Assembly (NCBI RefSeq): GCF_900177665.1
Contig: NZ_FXAW01000001.1
Coordinates: 496,001-560,000, forward strand
Source of the DNA: Marivirga sericea
Lineage (GTDB): Bacteria; Bacteroidota; Bacteroidia; Cytophagales; Cyclobacteriaceae
Direction of reading: 5' to 3'
Length of the DNA stretch: 64,000 bases
The notes beneath the pieces are model-generated. The model worked only from the letters and a program-made list of their open reading frames with translations. It was not told the origin of the DNA and did not search any database. Position 1 is the stretch's first letter, and each line of letters opens with the position of its first letter. The position numbers and the translations under genes are program-made. This document shows positions 18,780 through 28,243 of this stretch, piece by piece.

Positions 18780-21700
18780 ATGAAAAAAATCCTCCTTCTT
18801 TTAATCGGTTCTTTTTTCCTTTCGATTCAATTATTTGCTCAAATAAGTTTCCAGTCTGCCGATACGGTGCGATTCAATACAGAAGGATTAACCGATGCCG
18901 TCTTAGTAGATGTTGATGGTAATGGGGTTAAGGATTTGGTCTATCTATTAGACGATAGGATATATTCCATTGTTGGTTTTGAAGATAATTCAACGGCTAA
19001 TAAAAGTTTGATTTTTGAAGTTGAGAATGTAAACATTAGAAATTTCTCCAATTTTGTTGATTATAATGATGATGGGTTTTTAGATTTTGCTATTGTAACC
19101 TTTGAAAATCCAACTTCTTTCTTACCGTATGTTATATTTGTAAAAGGTTCGGAAGATGGCTTTGTTGAGGATTTTAGGCAGGAAATACCTTCGCTCTTTT
19201 ACACAAAATTTATTGATTACAATCAAGATGACTCTTTCGAATTCTTTTATTCTACTAGCGAAACATTTGGGTATGTGAGTAATTGGGAAAATGGAATTGA
19301 AGGTTTTGATATGGAATTCCAGCAAGAGTCTGTTAATGGAATTGAGGCTATTGATTACGATAATGATGATGAATTAGAGATAATCGGTGCTGGAACAAAT
19401 AGTTTTCATATCTATGACGTATCACAAAGCCAAGAAGTTGATCTTGTGTATTCTGCTATAACCGATTTTACTCCAAATACAATTTCTTACGGAGATATCA
19501 ATTTAAATGGCTTCACTGATTTTATTTATAGAAAACAGGATAATATATTCAGTTTGACTTACAATAATGGTGAATTTATTGAAAACAATCTTACTGAATC
19601 TCAAACGATATTTAATTTAAGGTCCCCACAATTAATAGATATTGATCAAAATAATACTTTAGATATAGTATTTAAAGATGCTCAAGATCGATTACGTTAT
19701 CTTAAAAATGAAAATGGTAATTTCAATCAATTTGAACTTATAGGGACTACTGGAATTAGATTTATTGCCAATCTCCTTTTTGATGATTTTAATCAAGATG
19801 GTTTCATCGATATTTTAAATTATTATGCAGGAGTGTATGATTTGATATACCTTGACCCAAATCAAGAAATAAATGAGATTTTCAGTGGAGAGTTTTACGA
19901 AGAAGTTAATGCTCTATCATCCTTTGATATGGATAATGATGGAACTGATGATTTAGTAGCTATTGCAAAATCTGGCTCCATGAATATAACCTATGATTAT
20001 AAAAACAACCTAACAGGAGAACCAATGAAATATCCCATCCAAAGAGATAGCGATAAGTTGAATGTTTTTGATGTAGATCAAGATGGTAAATTGGACATCA
20101 TTTATTACGAGCCAAATGTTTCTGCTGGGAATTCTGTTTTATACTTAATGACAGGGTTGGGAAATAGAGAGTTTGAAGAACCTATTCAATGGAAATTTAT
20201 ACCCAATGGTGATGTGATTTTCGAAACTGATTTAAATAGTGATGATAATTTAGAATATGTAACTTTTAGATCATTTAATGAAGAAATAGTCATGATCGAT
20301 CCCAATTCAGGAAATATTAATGATTATAATAATCCTGACAACGTAATAACGATCCAAAATGGCAGTGGAATTAAAGCAATTGATATAGGAGATTTAACTG
20401 GCGATGAGTCAGAAGATATTGTAACTGCAAATTTCCAATCTCAAAATATTTCAGTTTTGGTGAATGATGGATTTGGGATATTTGCAGAATCAAATATTGA
20501 CGTTGCGCAAAATATTAATGCTATCAAAATCTTTGATTATGATTTTGATGGCCATAATGATTTATTAATTACCACAGAAGATATAAATAGCGGAGCGGAG
20601 CATTTACAAGTTTATTTGAATGATGGGCAGGCTGGCTTTATGCTTACCCATGAATTTGAATTAGATGTTTTTCAGGCTGTAAATATAGATATACTTGATT
20701 TAGATAATGATGGAGACAATGATATTCTTGTTGGAGCATTCACCTATCTTGGCCAAGAAATATTTGAGAATAAAGAAGGAACTTTTGAATTGGTATCAGT
20801 TGAAATTGATAATCTTGGTCAAGTTTTAAGATTATTTGATGATATAAATGAAGATGGTAAAGTAGATTTCCTATCTGCAGATATTACTTTTGGAAATACA
20901 TTTATACACTATAATAATTCTGTTTCCAAACCCACATTCGATAATTTTAGTTTGGATATTCAAGAAATTGGATACGGAAACACAACTGTTGCCCAATCTG
21001 ATTTAACTGCTTCAGGCTACATAGTATTTTTAAAGGAAGACAGCAGTAGTACTTTAAATGAATTGCCTGGAGATAATTTATTTTATGCAGCCAATACTTC
21101 ATTTGGGAATGGCAGCGAACTTGATGGTGCATTTGTCGTGTATTCAGGAAATGATAATTCGTTTGAAATAACTGGTTTAAAGGCAAGCTCAAATTATAAA
21201 TTATTTGCCTTTCCTTACAATAGTAATTCGCCTAATAATACTTTAATACAATATACAGATAGTAATTTTTCATTAAGCTTCGCAACAGACTCTTCTATTT
21301 ATTTGCTACAAGATTTACCTAAAATAGAGATAGATGAAGATGGTTCTACTAGGTTGGATTTGACAGAATATGTTTTTGATGATGGAATTAACACCTACAC
21401 TGCTTTAGCTGACACAGCTGATGTCGAATTGATTTTTGAGGCAAATATTTTGAAAATAGAGTCTTTAAATGGCTTTCACGGAGATGTTGCAATAGAGATT
21501 TCTGTAGAAAATGACTATGAAGAAAGAAGCTATAATTTGGAACTGTTGGTTAATGCCGTTGAACCTGTTTTGAGTAATTTGACAGAGTTGGAAGGAATTA
21601 GGGTTTACCCAAATCCAGTTGCCGATAATTTATATTTTGAGGGTATTATTGAGGAAACAGCCTATACAATTTTTACTGCTGACGGTCAAATGATAATGGT

Positions 21701-21800
21701 TGGCACCTCTATTCCAGAGGTATTGAATATTAGTAGCTTAGCCGATGGTATTTACATTTTTGTTGCTAATAGCAAGCTGTATAAATTTGTAAAAAGATAA
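18780..21800 (+). CDS. FG-GAP/VCBS-repeat secreted protein with T9SS sorting domain
   Basis: A 1006-residue secreted protein. The signal peptide MKKILLLLIGSFFLSIQLFA is followed by many FG-GAP/VCBS-type blades, each with a calcium-binding D-x-D-x-D/N-G core (DVDGNGVKDLVY, DYNDDGFLDFA, DMDNDGTDDLV, DLDNDGDNDILVG), suggesting a beta-propeller. After a less regular region (about 715-920) the last 75 residues start with IRVYPNPVADNLYFEG and end in a Lys/Arg-rich FVKR, a type A Por secretion C-terminal sorting domain. The protein should therefore be exported by Sec and then sent to the surface by the type IX system. The ligand is unknown. Confidence 0.85.
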   Translation: MKKILLLLIGSFFLSIQLFAQISFQSADTVRFNTEGLTDAVLVDVDGNGVKDLVYLLDDRIYSIVGFEDNSTANKSLIFEVENVNIRNFSNFVDYNDDGFLDFAIVTFENPTSFLPYVIFVKGSEDGFVEDFRQEIPSLFYTKFIDYNQDDSFEFFYSTSETFGYVSNWENGIEGFDMEFQQESVNGIEAIDYDNDDELEIIGAGTNSFHIYDVSQSQEVDLVYSAITDFTPNTISYGDINLNGFTDFIYRKQDNIFSLTYNNGEFIENNLTESQTIFNLRSPQLIDIDQNNTLDIVFKDAQDRLRYLKNENGNFNQFELIGTTGIRFIANLLFDDFNQDGFIDILNYYAGVYDLIYLDPNQEINEIFSGEFYEEVNALSSFDMDNDGTDDLVAIAKSGSMNITYDYKNNLTGEPMKYPIQRDSDKLNVFDVDQDGKLDIIYYEPNVSAGNSVLYLMTGLGNREFEEPIQWKFIPNGDVIFETDLNSDDNLEYVTFRSFNEEIVMIDPNSGNINDYNNPDNVITIQNGSGIKAIDIGDLTGDESEDIVTANFQSQNISVLVNDGFGIFAESNIDVAQNINAIKIFDYDFDGHNDLLITTEDINSGAEHLQVYLNDGQAGFMLTHEFELDVFQAVNIDILDLDNDGDNDILVGAFTYLGQEIFENKEGTFELVSVEIDNLGQVLRLFDDINEDGKVDFLSADITFGNTFIHYNNSVSKPTFDNFSLDIQEIGYGNTTVAQSDLTASGYIVFLKEDSSSTLNELPGDNLFYAANTSFGNGSELDGAFVVYSGNDNSFEITGLKASSNYKLFAFPYNSNSPNNTLIQYTDSNFSLSFATDSSIYLLQDLPKIEIDEDGSTRLDLTEYVFDDGINTYTALADTADVELIFEANILKIESLNGFHGDVAIEISVENDYEERSYNLELLVNAVEPVLSNLTELEGIRVYPNPVADNLYFEGIIEETAYTIFTADGQMIMVGTSIPEVLNISSLADGIYIFVANSKLYKFVKR

Positions 21801-22156
21801 GATTTTATCCAGCTATTTCTAGGGTTGCCATGGAATCAGCTTTATCTGTCCCGCTATCCTAATCGTGAATCTTAAATGCGCTTCTGGTATCAAATCAGCT
21901 AAGAGGTGTATGAAAATAATATCTTGAAAATTATGAATTTATGCCTGGGAATTAAATAAGTTGGAAGTTAATGATGGCAGTTTTTTTAGGACTGTTATTC
22001 TAATAGTTTTCATAAAATTGTTTTCTGCTTTATTGGAATTTTAGTTTGCCTATTTTTTGACGATATAAGCATAGAACATAAACATTCAGCCGTCATTCAG
22101 GAAGAAAAAGCTATTACCTTTTTGCGCTCGAAGTTTTAAGTAGGATGACTGTTGGC
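21801..22156. other. Intergenic spacer at the left edge of the Rhs island
   Basis: No intact gene. At 22107-22119 the sequence aaagctattacct matches bases 23540-23552 inside the second Rhs fragment, so a remnant of an earlier core segment begins here before the frame is lost. Confidence 0.4.
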
Positions 22157-23092
22157 ATGTCGCAGCACTACAGCTACCAAAGGGAGTTGAGCAAGAAGCA
22201 GCGCTAAACCTACAACGGCAAGGAATCCATCACGGATCTGGATTTGGGCTGGCTTGATTTTGGCGCAAGGATGTGCCAGGCAGACTTAGGCAGGTGGTTT
22301 AATGTGGATCCGATGGCAGAGAAATACCATGACATGACGCCCTACAAATACTGGCTCAATAATCCCATGGCCTATACTGACCCTACAGGTATGACGGAAG
22401 TTTATGGAGTGGACATGGATCTGGGGGCTACGGGTTCGGTGCAGAATGTTTTTGTATCTAGATCTAGTGGTGGGGAAGAGGAGAAGAAAAATAAAGGAGG
22501 TTGTGGAGGGGCTGGACAACAGCCTTGCCCTAATGGAATGGAGCAAGAACCTGATTTGATGCCAGAAGGTGCCCTATCTTATTTGGATGTTGTCCCAAGT
22601 GCCAAGGACAGGGTTGGGGTTGGTAAAGGAGATGATGTAACCAGCGAGGGTTCTTCATTAGTTCTGGGACAAGATTTGTCAGAATTTGATTGGCTTAATC
22701 TAGCATCAGCAGAAGGCGCCATCTGGGCAGGAGCTACATCAATTGCAACTAATAGTTCTAAACCTAAATTTACAAGTTCAAAGTCATGGGCAAAACAAGT
22801 TAAAATTGGCACTAAATTAGGTAGAGGATTAGGCGTAGTAGGGCTTGGATTTACTGTAATTAATATGCGAATGAATGGTATCAATTTAAGTAATAGTCTT
22901 GATGCCACATTTGGTGTTATAGGATTTTTTGGAGCTCCTGGAGCAGCTATTTCAGGCACATATTTTATAGGGAATTTGGTTACATATGGGGTAACAGGTC
23001 AGACAATTGGAGAACATATTAACAATTATTATTGGATTCCAAGCCCAGGAGGTATTGGGTTTATTCCGATTGATAAAAAGTCAGGAAGATGA
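22157..23092 (+). pseudogene. Orphan Rhs core with pore-forming-type C-terminal tip (5' broken)
   Basis: Encodes the end of an Rhs core (GWLDFGARM, DLGRWFNVDPMAEKY, NNPMAYTDPTGM) followed by a variable tip of about 230 residues. The same frame runs from 22157 but is stopped by TAA at 22205-22207, where the homologous copy at 23516 has TAT (Tyr); the region open from 22244 could only start at TTG. The tip ends with a glycine-rich hydrophobic segment (LGRGLGVVGLGFTVINM and the region to IGEHINNYY), as in membrane-active toxin tips. The next gene starts in an ATGA overlap and encodes a multi-pass membrane protein, as expected for immunity against a pore former. No complete rhs gene lies upstream, so this is an orphan module. 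Confidence 0.7.
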
Positions 23093-23475
23093 TGGAGCTA
23101 TCTAATTATATTTACTACAGGATTTACGGTTTCTTTTTGTCACGAAAAGACAATGTTCCTGAAACAACAGGTTGGATGTTGTTATCTTTAATGCAATTCC
23201 TTACTATAGTCGATATTATATTTATAATGGAACTGATATATAGTTTTCCAATTCCTTCCAAATATGGATTTTTACCATTGCTGATAGTGCTTGGGGTATT
23301 TAATTGGTACAGATATGAACACAAATTTCAGATTGAAAGCTTTGATGAGCAGTGGAAAGATGAAGAAGAAAAGAAGAAAATAAGGAATGGGTGGTTAATA
23401 GGAATGTATCTGTTAATATCATTACTTTTTCCTGTGGTTTTGGGGATACTTGATCATAATCTTGGAATGATATAA
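23089..23475 (+). CDS. Candidate membrane immunity protein
   Basis: A 128-residue protein with three hydrophobic segments (about 27-48, 57-72 and 103-123) and a charged loop containing DEQWKDEEEKKKIRN. Its ATG overlaps the stop of the preceding Rhs tip as ATGA, implying translational coupling. Being directly downstream of a hydrophobic, glycine-rich Rhs tip, it is best read as the cognate immunity protein; colicin-type pore formers also have membrane immunity proteins. No family is recognised. The frame is intact although the toxin ORF is broken upstream. Confidence 0.55.
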   Translation: MMELSNYIYYRIYGFFLSRKDNVPETTGWMLLSLMQFLTIVDIIFIMELIYSFPIPSKYGFLPLLIVLGVFNWYRYEHKFQIESFDEQWKDEEEKKKIRNGWLIGMYLLISLLFPVVLGILDHNLGMI

Positions 23476-23515
23476 TGAATACTTTTATTACTAAGTAGCA
23501 GTCAAAACAGAAATA

Positions 23516-24469
23516 ATGAAGCTATTCGATTTCGGAGAAAGCTATTACCTCTTCGGCATGTCGCAGCACTACAGCTACCAAAGGGAGTTGAGCAAGAAAC
23601 AGCACTATACCTACAACGGTAAGGCATCCATCACAGATTTGGATTTTGGCTGGCTTGATTTTGGCGCAAGGATGTACCAAGCGGATTTAGGCAGGTGGTT
23701 TAAAGTGGACCCAATGGCAGAGGACCGTGATTGGTTATCTCCATATAATTACGTGCAGAATAATCCGATGATAAGAATTGACCCTGATGGAGCATTGGAT
23801 GCCCCTATTTATGATACTGCCGGTGAATTTTTAGGAACAGATAATGAAGGATTACAAGGTAAAGCTATTGTGATGGATAAAGATAATTTTACACAAGGAA
23901 TGTCTCACCAAGATGCTTTAACAAAGAACAAAGGTGCTGAAGGTTTAAATAGTACAGAGGCAGGATCGAAGCTGGTGAATCATTATGATGGTCTAAAAGA
24001 TAGACCTGATTATGATGGGGTAGTGACTCCAAGTGAGGGAAGAGCATGGGCAAAATCTCACCCAAACTTAAGAGCTAATGCTAATGACGATGAATTTAAA
24101 AATGCCACTGCTAATGATAAACTTTACTTAGATGCATCAAAAATGGATTTTGGCACATTATCTACATCTGAATTTTCTGGGAATGGCGATATTAAAAATA
24201 TTAATTTATTCAGAGTCTTTAATACGTATACAAATGATGCTACAGTTCGAGCCACTACTTACGCTTTAGGTAGGACAAGAATTCAATTGATAAATAAGAA
24301 AACTAGGGAAGTACGAGTAATAAATGGTAAGTGGAATGCGTACGATTAGAATACTGGAGGCAGCTGGGTTAGAGATAGAATGATTAGAATCGATAGATCT
24401 ATAAATGGATTAAATGATAGCCATGGTGTTCCAGTTTCTGTATATGGAGTTGGTAAACTAAATTGGTAA
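23516..24469 (+). pseudogene. Orphan Rhs core and C-terminal toxin tip interrupted by one TAG
   Basis: The core part (YYLFGMSQHYSYQRELSKKQ, then GWLDFGARMYQADLGRW, ending RIDPDGA) is intact for about 100 residues. The tip follows: TAGEFLGTDNEG, GVVTPSEGRAWAKSHP, NLFRVFNTYTNDATVRATTY, and a tail NGKWNAYD. A TAG at 24347-24349 stops translation, but the same frame continues for 39 codons as NTGGSWVRDR...GLNDSHGVPVSVYGVGKLNW to TAA at 24467-24469. The pattern NDSHGxPVxxYGxG is, from memory, a common ending of Bacteroidota Rhs tips of this class, so the stop probably truncates the toxin. A lipoprotein gene starts 6 bases after the ancestral stop. Confidence 0.72.
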
Positions 24470-24475
24470 TTTAAA

Positions 24476-24880
24476 ATGTTAAAATTTTATAAAGAGTATC
24501 TGGTAATCTCATTTTTCTGCTTTTTGTGTAGTTGTGGGAGCACAACCGATGAAAGTCTTGGTGATGATTTTTATTATTATCAAGAAAGTAGGAATAGTTT
24601 TATAGTTCTATTCTGCACTTCAAAGGGGCTATTTGAATGTAATTCTGGAATTCAAGTTATTCCTTCCGATATTGAGTTGATCAATTATAATGAGGATTAT
24701 ATAATTGCAAAGACAAAAACAAAAGATGGAGATCAGTTTTGGCTTGTAGATAAAAAGAAGTTTATCAATAAATCAAATAATAAAAACTCTGTTTTTAAAT
24801 ATTCAAATCATATTGATTTTCAAAATGATAAGGCAAAGTTTGGAGTTAATTTAGACTTGAAAAGTCCAGAGAATATTTAA
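24476..24880 (+). CDS. Candidate immunity lipoprotein, DUF3997-like (copy 1)
   Basis: A 134-residue predicted lipoprotein with signal ending FLCSCG. The body contains VIPSDIELINYNEDYIIAKT and DQFWLVDKKK, which align with VPPVVLAYDFNDNYIIAKSQ and NQYWVIDKSK in the protein at 25007; this layout resembles DUF3997 proteins. It starts 6 bases after the original end of the Rhs tip, the usual place for an immunity gene. A periplasm-facing lipoprotein would fit an incoming toxin that is neutralised before or at the inner membrane (inference). Confidence 0.55.
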   Translation: MLKFYKEYLVISFFCFLCSCGSTTDESLGDDFYYYQESRNSFIVLFCTSKGLFECNSGIQVIPSDIELINYNEDYIIAKTKTKDGDQFWLVDKKKFINKSNNKNSVFKYSNHIDFQNDKAKFGVNLDLKSPENI

Positions 24881-25006
24881 TTAATAGAATCCGTTTTTGT
24901 AGTCTTGGAAATCAAAAAAGTCATAAACTTATGACAAGTTCAATCATATTTAGGTTAATTTCACATTAAGGATAAATAGACCACTATTGGATGATCTAAT
25001 TGGATT

Positions 25007-25384
25007 ATGAAAAAAATAATATGGTTGATATTAATTTCCAGTTCGTGCGTATTCAGCAGAATGGATGATAGCATTGATTTAGGTGAGAAATATAGATATA
25101 TTCAAGATTACCCTCAGGTAATTATTTATTACAAAACCCCTGAATATCAAGGTGGAGGGGTTAATATTGTTCCACCAGTTGTTTTAGCGTATGATTTCAA
25201 CGATAATTACATTATTGCAAAATCTCAGGTAGATGATCCTTACAGCAAAAAAGTTAAACCAAACCAATACTGGGTCATAGATAAAAGTAAAAATGGAGAT
25301 ACAGTAGAGCCAATGGATTCATTAACTTTTTTCAATAGGTTAAAGGAATTAAACCTTGATTTAGATTTTACTGGTAAAGAATAG
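25007..25384 (+). CDS. Candidate immunity lipoprotein, DUF3997-like (copy 2)
   Basis: A 125-residue paralogue of the protein at 24476, with signal MKKIIWLILISSSC and the same core (YDFNDNYIIAKS ... QYWVIDKSK). It is not preceded by a toxin gene of its own; the nearest is the previous Rhs pair 126 bases upstream, and a new Rhs-core fragment starts 10 bases downstream. It is probably an orphan immunity gene left by an earlier tip replacement (inference). Confidence 0.55.
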   Translation: MKKIIWLILISSSCVFSRMDDSIDLGEKYRYIQDYPQVIIYYKTPEYQGGGVNIVPPVVLAYDFNDNYIIAKSQVDDPYSKKVKPNQYWVIDKSKNGDTVEPMDSLTFFNRLKELNLDLDFTGKE

Positions 25385-25394
25385 GTTTGCTCAA

Positions 25395-25694
25395 TTGGAT
25401 TTGGGCTGGCTTGATTTTGGCGCAAGGATGTACCAAGCCGACTTGGGCAGGTGGTTTAATGTGGATCCGATGGCTGAGAAATACCCGGACATGACGCCCT
25501 ACAAATATGGGCTCAACAATCCCATGGCCTATACCGACCCCAATGTTATGACCGAAATTTATGGAGTGGATATGGGGGCTAAGGGCTCGGTGCAGAATGT
25601 TTTTGATGCATCTCGTAATGTAATGTAATGTAAAAATCGTTACGAAAGCTATGATGATTGGGTTGAACAGGTGGGGAAAGATTGTGTAGAATAA
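25395..25694 (+). pseudogene. Decapitated Rhs core fragment with tip remnant
   Basis: Open from a TTG at 25395 to TAA at 25626-25628, encoding only the end of an Rhs core (DLGWLDFGARMYQADLGRW, then AYTDPNVMTEIYGVDMG) very like the copy at 22244. The first 10 bases after the lipoprotein gene are already core sequence, so the 5' part is missing. After the stop the same frame gives CKNRYESYDDWVEQVGKDC, which resembles the start of another Rhs tip, then a second stop near 25694. It is a remnant, not a functional gene. Confidence 0.6.
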
Positions 25695-25780
25695 ATTACA
25701 CTGAAGGTTGAATAATCCGATTCAGAATGATGATCCGATAGCCAAAACAAATTTAGTGGAGACCAGAATTTATGCTTTAC

Positions 25781-26166
25781 TATGCCATCTTTACTTTAGA
25801 AATAACTATATCTAGCTTCGCAATTATCATTTAAAGGAAGGATTCCTATTTTTCAATAGTTCCAGTCCGTTCGCAAAGCTTCAATAACGCTTATAGAATA
25901 AAGATTGTACCAAGTTTGGTTACAGGTATCAAATAAAAGGGTATTGGGTAAATTAGTTTTTCAATTAACCAATGATATAAAAATCTAAGTTGAAAAAGGA
26001 CATTTTCAAGCCCTATGGTAGTGACACTAAATGGCTGAAAATCTACAACCTGAGGGAAGTCTAGTACCTTGCAGGTCACCGCTACATCAGCAGCACGGAA
26101 AGTTATTTAGAAAACGATATGGAAGGTTTACAGGAAGAAGTACAGCAGTTCCATCCGTTGGGGTAA
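25781..26166 (+). repeat. Cassette repeat L, copy 1, ending in a tyrosine recombinase C-terminus
   Basis: 386 bases that recur at 31812-32214. The last 150 bases encode the C-terminus of a tyrosine recombinase: IFKPYGSDTKWLKIYNLREV, stop, YLAGHRYISSTESYLENDME, then EEVQQFHPLG and TAA at 26164. The HR of AGHR and the Tyr of STESY match the catalytic H-x-x-(R) and nucleophile region of the family. TAG at 26062-26064 interrupts the frame, and the N-terminal two thirds are absent, so it is non-functional. HicA starts 46 bases after the stop. Confidence 0.75.
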
Positions 26167-26175
26167 GGAAATAAA

Positions 26176-26207
26176 TTTGCAAATTGCAACTAAATATAGT
26201 TACTTTG
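26176..26207 (+). promoter_or_regulatory. Promoter of the HicAB operon
   Basis: TTTG at 26176-26179, 20 bases, then TTACTTTG at 26200-26207, seven of eight matches to the TAnnTTTG pattern. The box ends only 4 bases before the HicA ATG, so the transcript may be leaderless or nearly so. Confidence 0.5.
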
Positions 26208-26211
26208 AGTT

Positions 26212-26454
26212 ATGTCTAAAAAGCAGAAATTAATTGACAGGTTTTTGAGTATGCCAGCTGATTTTCATTATGATGAGATGGCTAAACTACTTGGGTATTT
26301 TGGTTTTGAGGAAGTAAAGATAGGAAAGACCTCGGGTTCGAGGGTAAAGTTTGAGAATAGTGAAGGGGTTCCCATTATGCTTCATAAACCACATCCAAGC
26401 GGCATTATGAAAAAATATCAAATGAAACAAGTAAAAGAAACATTGGGGCTATGA
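26212..26454 (+). CDS. hicA: HicA-family mRNA interferase toxin
   Basis: An 80-residue protein of HicA size. After a helical start (KQKLIDRFLSMPADFHYDEM) it has the dsRBD-like core EVKIGKTSGSRVKFENSEG, and the conserved catalytic-type histidine in MLHKPHPSGIMKKYQMKQV (HxPHP-like). HicA toxins cleave mRNA during stress. The ATG is followed by the antitoxin gene with a 4-base overlap (26451-26454), toxin first, as is usual for HicAB. It is the payload of the first L-R cassette. Confidence 0.85.
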   Translation: MSKKQKLIDRFLSMPADFHYDEMAKLLGYFGFEEVKIGKTSGSRVKFENSEGVPIMLHKPHPSGIMKKYQMKQVKETLGL

Positions 26455-26792
26455 AATATTTGGGATATAAAGGTTACACAGGAAGCATAGAGTACAGTCA
26501 GGAAGATAATTTACTTTATGGAAAGGTATTAGGTATTAAAGGGCTGATCTCTTATGAAGGAGAAACAGGGCATCTTTTAGAAGCTGATTTTAAAGAGGCT
26601 ATTGATGTTTATTTAGCCGATTGCAAAGCAGCGGGAAAAACACCTGAGAAACCGTTTAAAGGAAGTTTTAATGTACGTATACCAGCTACATTGCATCAAA
26701 AGGCTGCTCTTTTAGCCATGGAAACAAAGACCTCGCTTAACAACCTTGTTGCAGAAGCAATCAGGTCAAGGGTAACGAAGGAAAGTGCATAA
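26451..26792 (+). CDS. hicB: HicB-family antitoxin
   Basis: A 113-residue antitoxin. The N-terminal partial RNase-H-like HicB domain (GYTGSIEYSQEDNLLYGKVL, GLISYEGET) is followed by a C-terminal ribbon-helix-helix DNA-binding part (FNVRIPATLHQKAALLAMET, SLNNLVAEAI). It neutralises HicA and probably represses the operon. It overlaps hicA by 4 bases and ends 18 bases before repeat R. Confidence 0.85.
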   Translation: MKYLGYKGYTGSIEYSQEDNLLYGKVLGIKGLISYEGETGHLLEADFKEAIDVYLADCKAAGKTPEKPFKGSFNVRIPATLHQKAALLAMETKTSLNNLVAEAIRSRVTKESA

Positions 26793-26810
26793 CAGCTCAT
26801 CCAGAAGCTA

Positions 26811-27481
26811 AGACAGGGCAGTAGTTGGCCGCTTATGGCGGCCATGTTGAGAGTGGTGCAATACGAGAGTGAGCAATTTATTGTTCCTTCCCCATCGAGG
26901 GGTCGGAACAATACTTGGTGAAGCGGTGTGTATGTGGTGCGTTGCTAAGACTGTTGTCTGGAAAAATTCAAACCTGCCTGCCGGCAAAGGCAGGTCCTCC
27001 CGCCTTAAACCGCTCCACAAGTAAAAGGATACCGTGATGGTTTAATGATGTTTTGCACTGCTGAAAAAGCAGAGCAGAATCGGAATCACCATATCCTTTT
27101 ACTTGTTCCACTATTTAGCCCACGCACGTGCCGATTTGCATTTTCCTCCCTTTGCTTGCCATCCGCTCCTCGCCACGGCTGTTCCTTTTTGCTTTTTTAA
27201 TGAGTTTAATCCCTGCGGGGCTATGGCAAAAAAACAAAACCTCAGCCCGAGTTAGTGCGGGCCTGCGACCACCGCCAGACACTGCCAGGCGTGCTCGTTC
27301 CTCACACTCCTCCTGGCAGGCTGGACGGTGGTACCCGCAGGGGCCCGCAGAGCAGACAGTGCAGGACGGGAAAGTGAAGTGGTTCCAGCAAATTGTTGTG
27401 GTCGTTTTACTGAGTGGAAAGCTTACCGCGCTCTGTTGGCTTTTTTACTTTTAATGGGGTGCAGTAGTTCGCTTGGATCAT
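26811..27481. repeat. Cassette repeat R, copy 1 (structured non-coding element)
   Basis: About 670 bases after hicB, matching 32858-33242 at both ends; copy 2 lacks the middle part (about 27080-27370). It contains three hairpins shared with copy 2: tggccgc/gcggcca (26826-26844), attgttcc/ggaacaat around cccc/gggg (26880-26912), and acctgcct/aggcaggt in the block near 26973-26996. The sequence is distinctly richer in G+C than its surroundings. A frame open at 27128-27454 has no support as a gene. It could be a recombination site, an RNA or both. Confidence 0.7.
27257..27348. repeat. 92-base imperfect hairpin in R copy 1
   Basis: Three nested arms pair: gcgggcctgc with gcaggggcccgc, ccaccgccag with ctggacggtgg, and ctgccagg (27282-27289) with cctggcag (27312-27319). 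It lies in the G+C-rich part of R that is missing from copy 2. Confidence 0.6.
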
Positions 27482-28016
27482 CCCGATAAAAACCAAATGG
27501 CAGGACAGGAAGTGCTTAACAAAAAAGTGAAATGATGCCATTTCCTTTTTTCCGGGACGTTTTACCTTCCATTCTGTCCGCTAAAAAAGTGCCTTAAAAT
27601 GTAGGAAACGGTCTTGTCTAAATACTGATAAGCCTTTAAATGATTTAGAGCTCTATTTTGCTCTATTTTTGTGTCCTCTGATATAAACCAAAGCTACCAT
27701 AACTTTACAATAATGCTACATGAGATATAGCTAGAAGGATGAAAAAGATAAAAAGTAGGTAGTGGTATTATAGGTTGTTAATCAGTTGTTTATATTGTTT
27801 TGAACTCACGAAAATCCTTTGCATTATTATCGAAATCCGATGAAATAATCACGTCCTAAAATAAGATATAAGGACTTAGTAATTTTGAAAGTAAGGAGTA
27901 AGAAAAGAGTTCCAGAATAGGAAGAAGTAACAAGTAAGGAAATAATAAATGGCTTTTGCCAAACCATTTTATCAGTAAGTGGAAAGGGAAAACTCATTTA
28001 TCTAAAGGAAAAAGAT
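27482..28016. other. Non-coding stretch within the island
   Basis: No gene is supported here. Base composition drops back to AT-rich after about 27600. A few short palindromes (for example aaatgg/ccattt near 27948-27970) are unremarkable. Confidence 0.4.
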
Positions 28017-28187
28017 ATGGGGATTTTTACAATAGGTTTTTTTGGATGGTTTATCGTAACATTTTTACTACTGATGATATGCCCAAAAGATAGAATACCA
28101 TTAATAAGAGAGTTTTTTGAAAGGATTTTCCCAAGGTTACCAATAACTGGGATCATAAAAGCTATCAAAAGAAGAAGAAAGCCTTAG
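28017..28187 (+). CDS. Small hydrophobic protein of unknown function
   Basis: A 56-residue frame: MGIFTIGFFGWFIVTFLLLM forms one membrane helix, followed by CPKDRIPLIREFFERIFPRL and a basic tail KAIKRRRKP. A single helix plus a positively charged cytoplasmic tail is a plausible small membrane or type I toxin-like protein, but no family is recognised. It lies between repeat R and the next Rhs fragment. Confidence 0.3.
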   Translation: MGIFTIGFFGWFIVTFLLLMICPKDRIPLIREFFERIFPRLPITGIIKAIKRRRKP

Positions 28188-28243
28188 ACTTATTTAGTGG
28201 TTCAGATGGATTATTATAAACAAAAAACTATCTTGAAAGCTGA

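Noticed and set aside
22286-22546. Minus-strand frames across the Rhs core
   Set aside because: They are antisense to well-conserved Rhs core codons.
26793-26912. R repeat as an integron attC site
   Set aside because: Cassette-like placement is suggestive, but the RYYYAAC/GTTRRRY core sites were not found and no integron integrase is visible.
27128-27454. 108-codon frame in the GC-rich part of R copy 1
   Set aside because: It runs through both arms of the 92-base hairpin, has no recognised motif and is absent from R copy 2.
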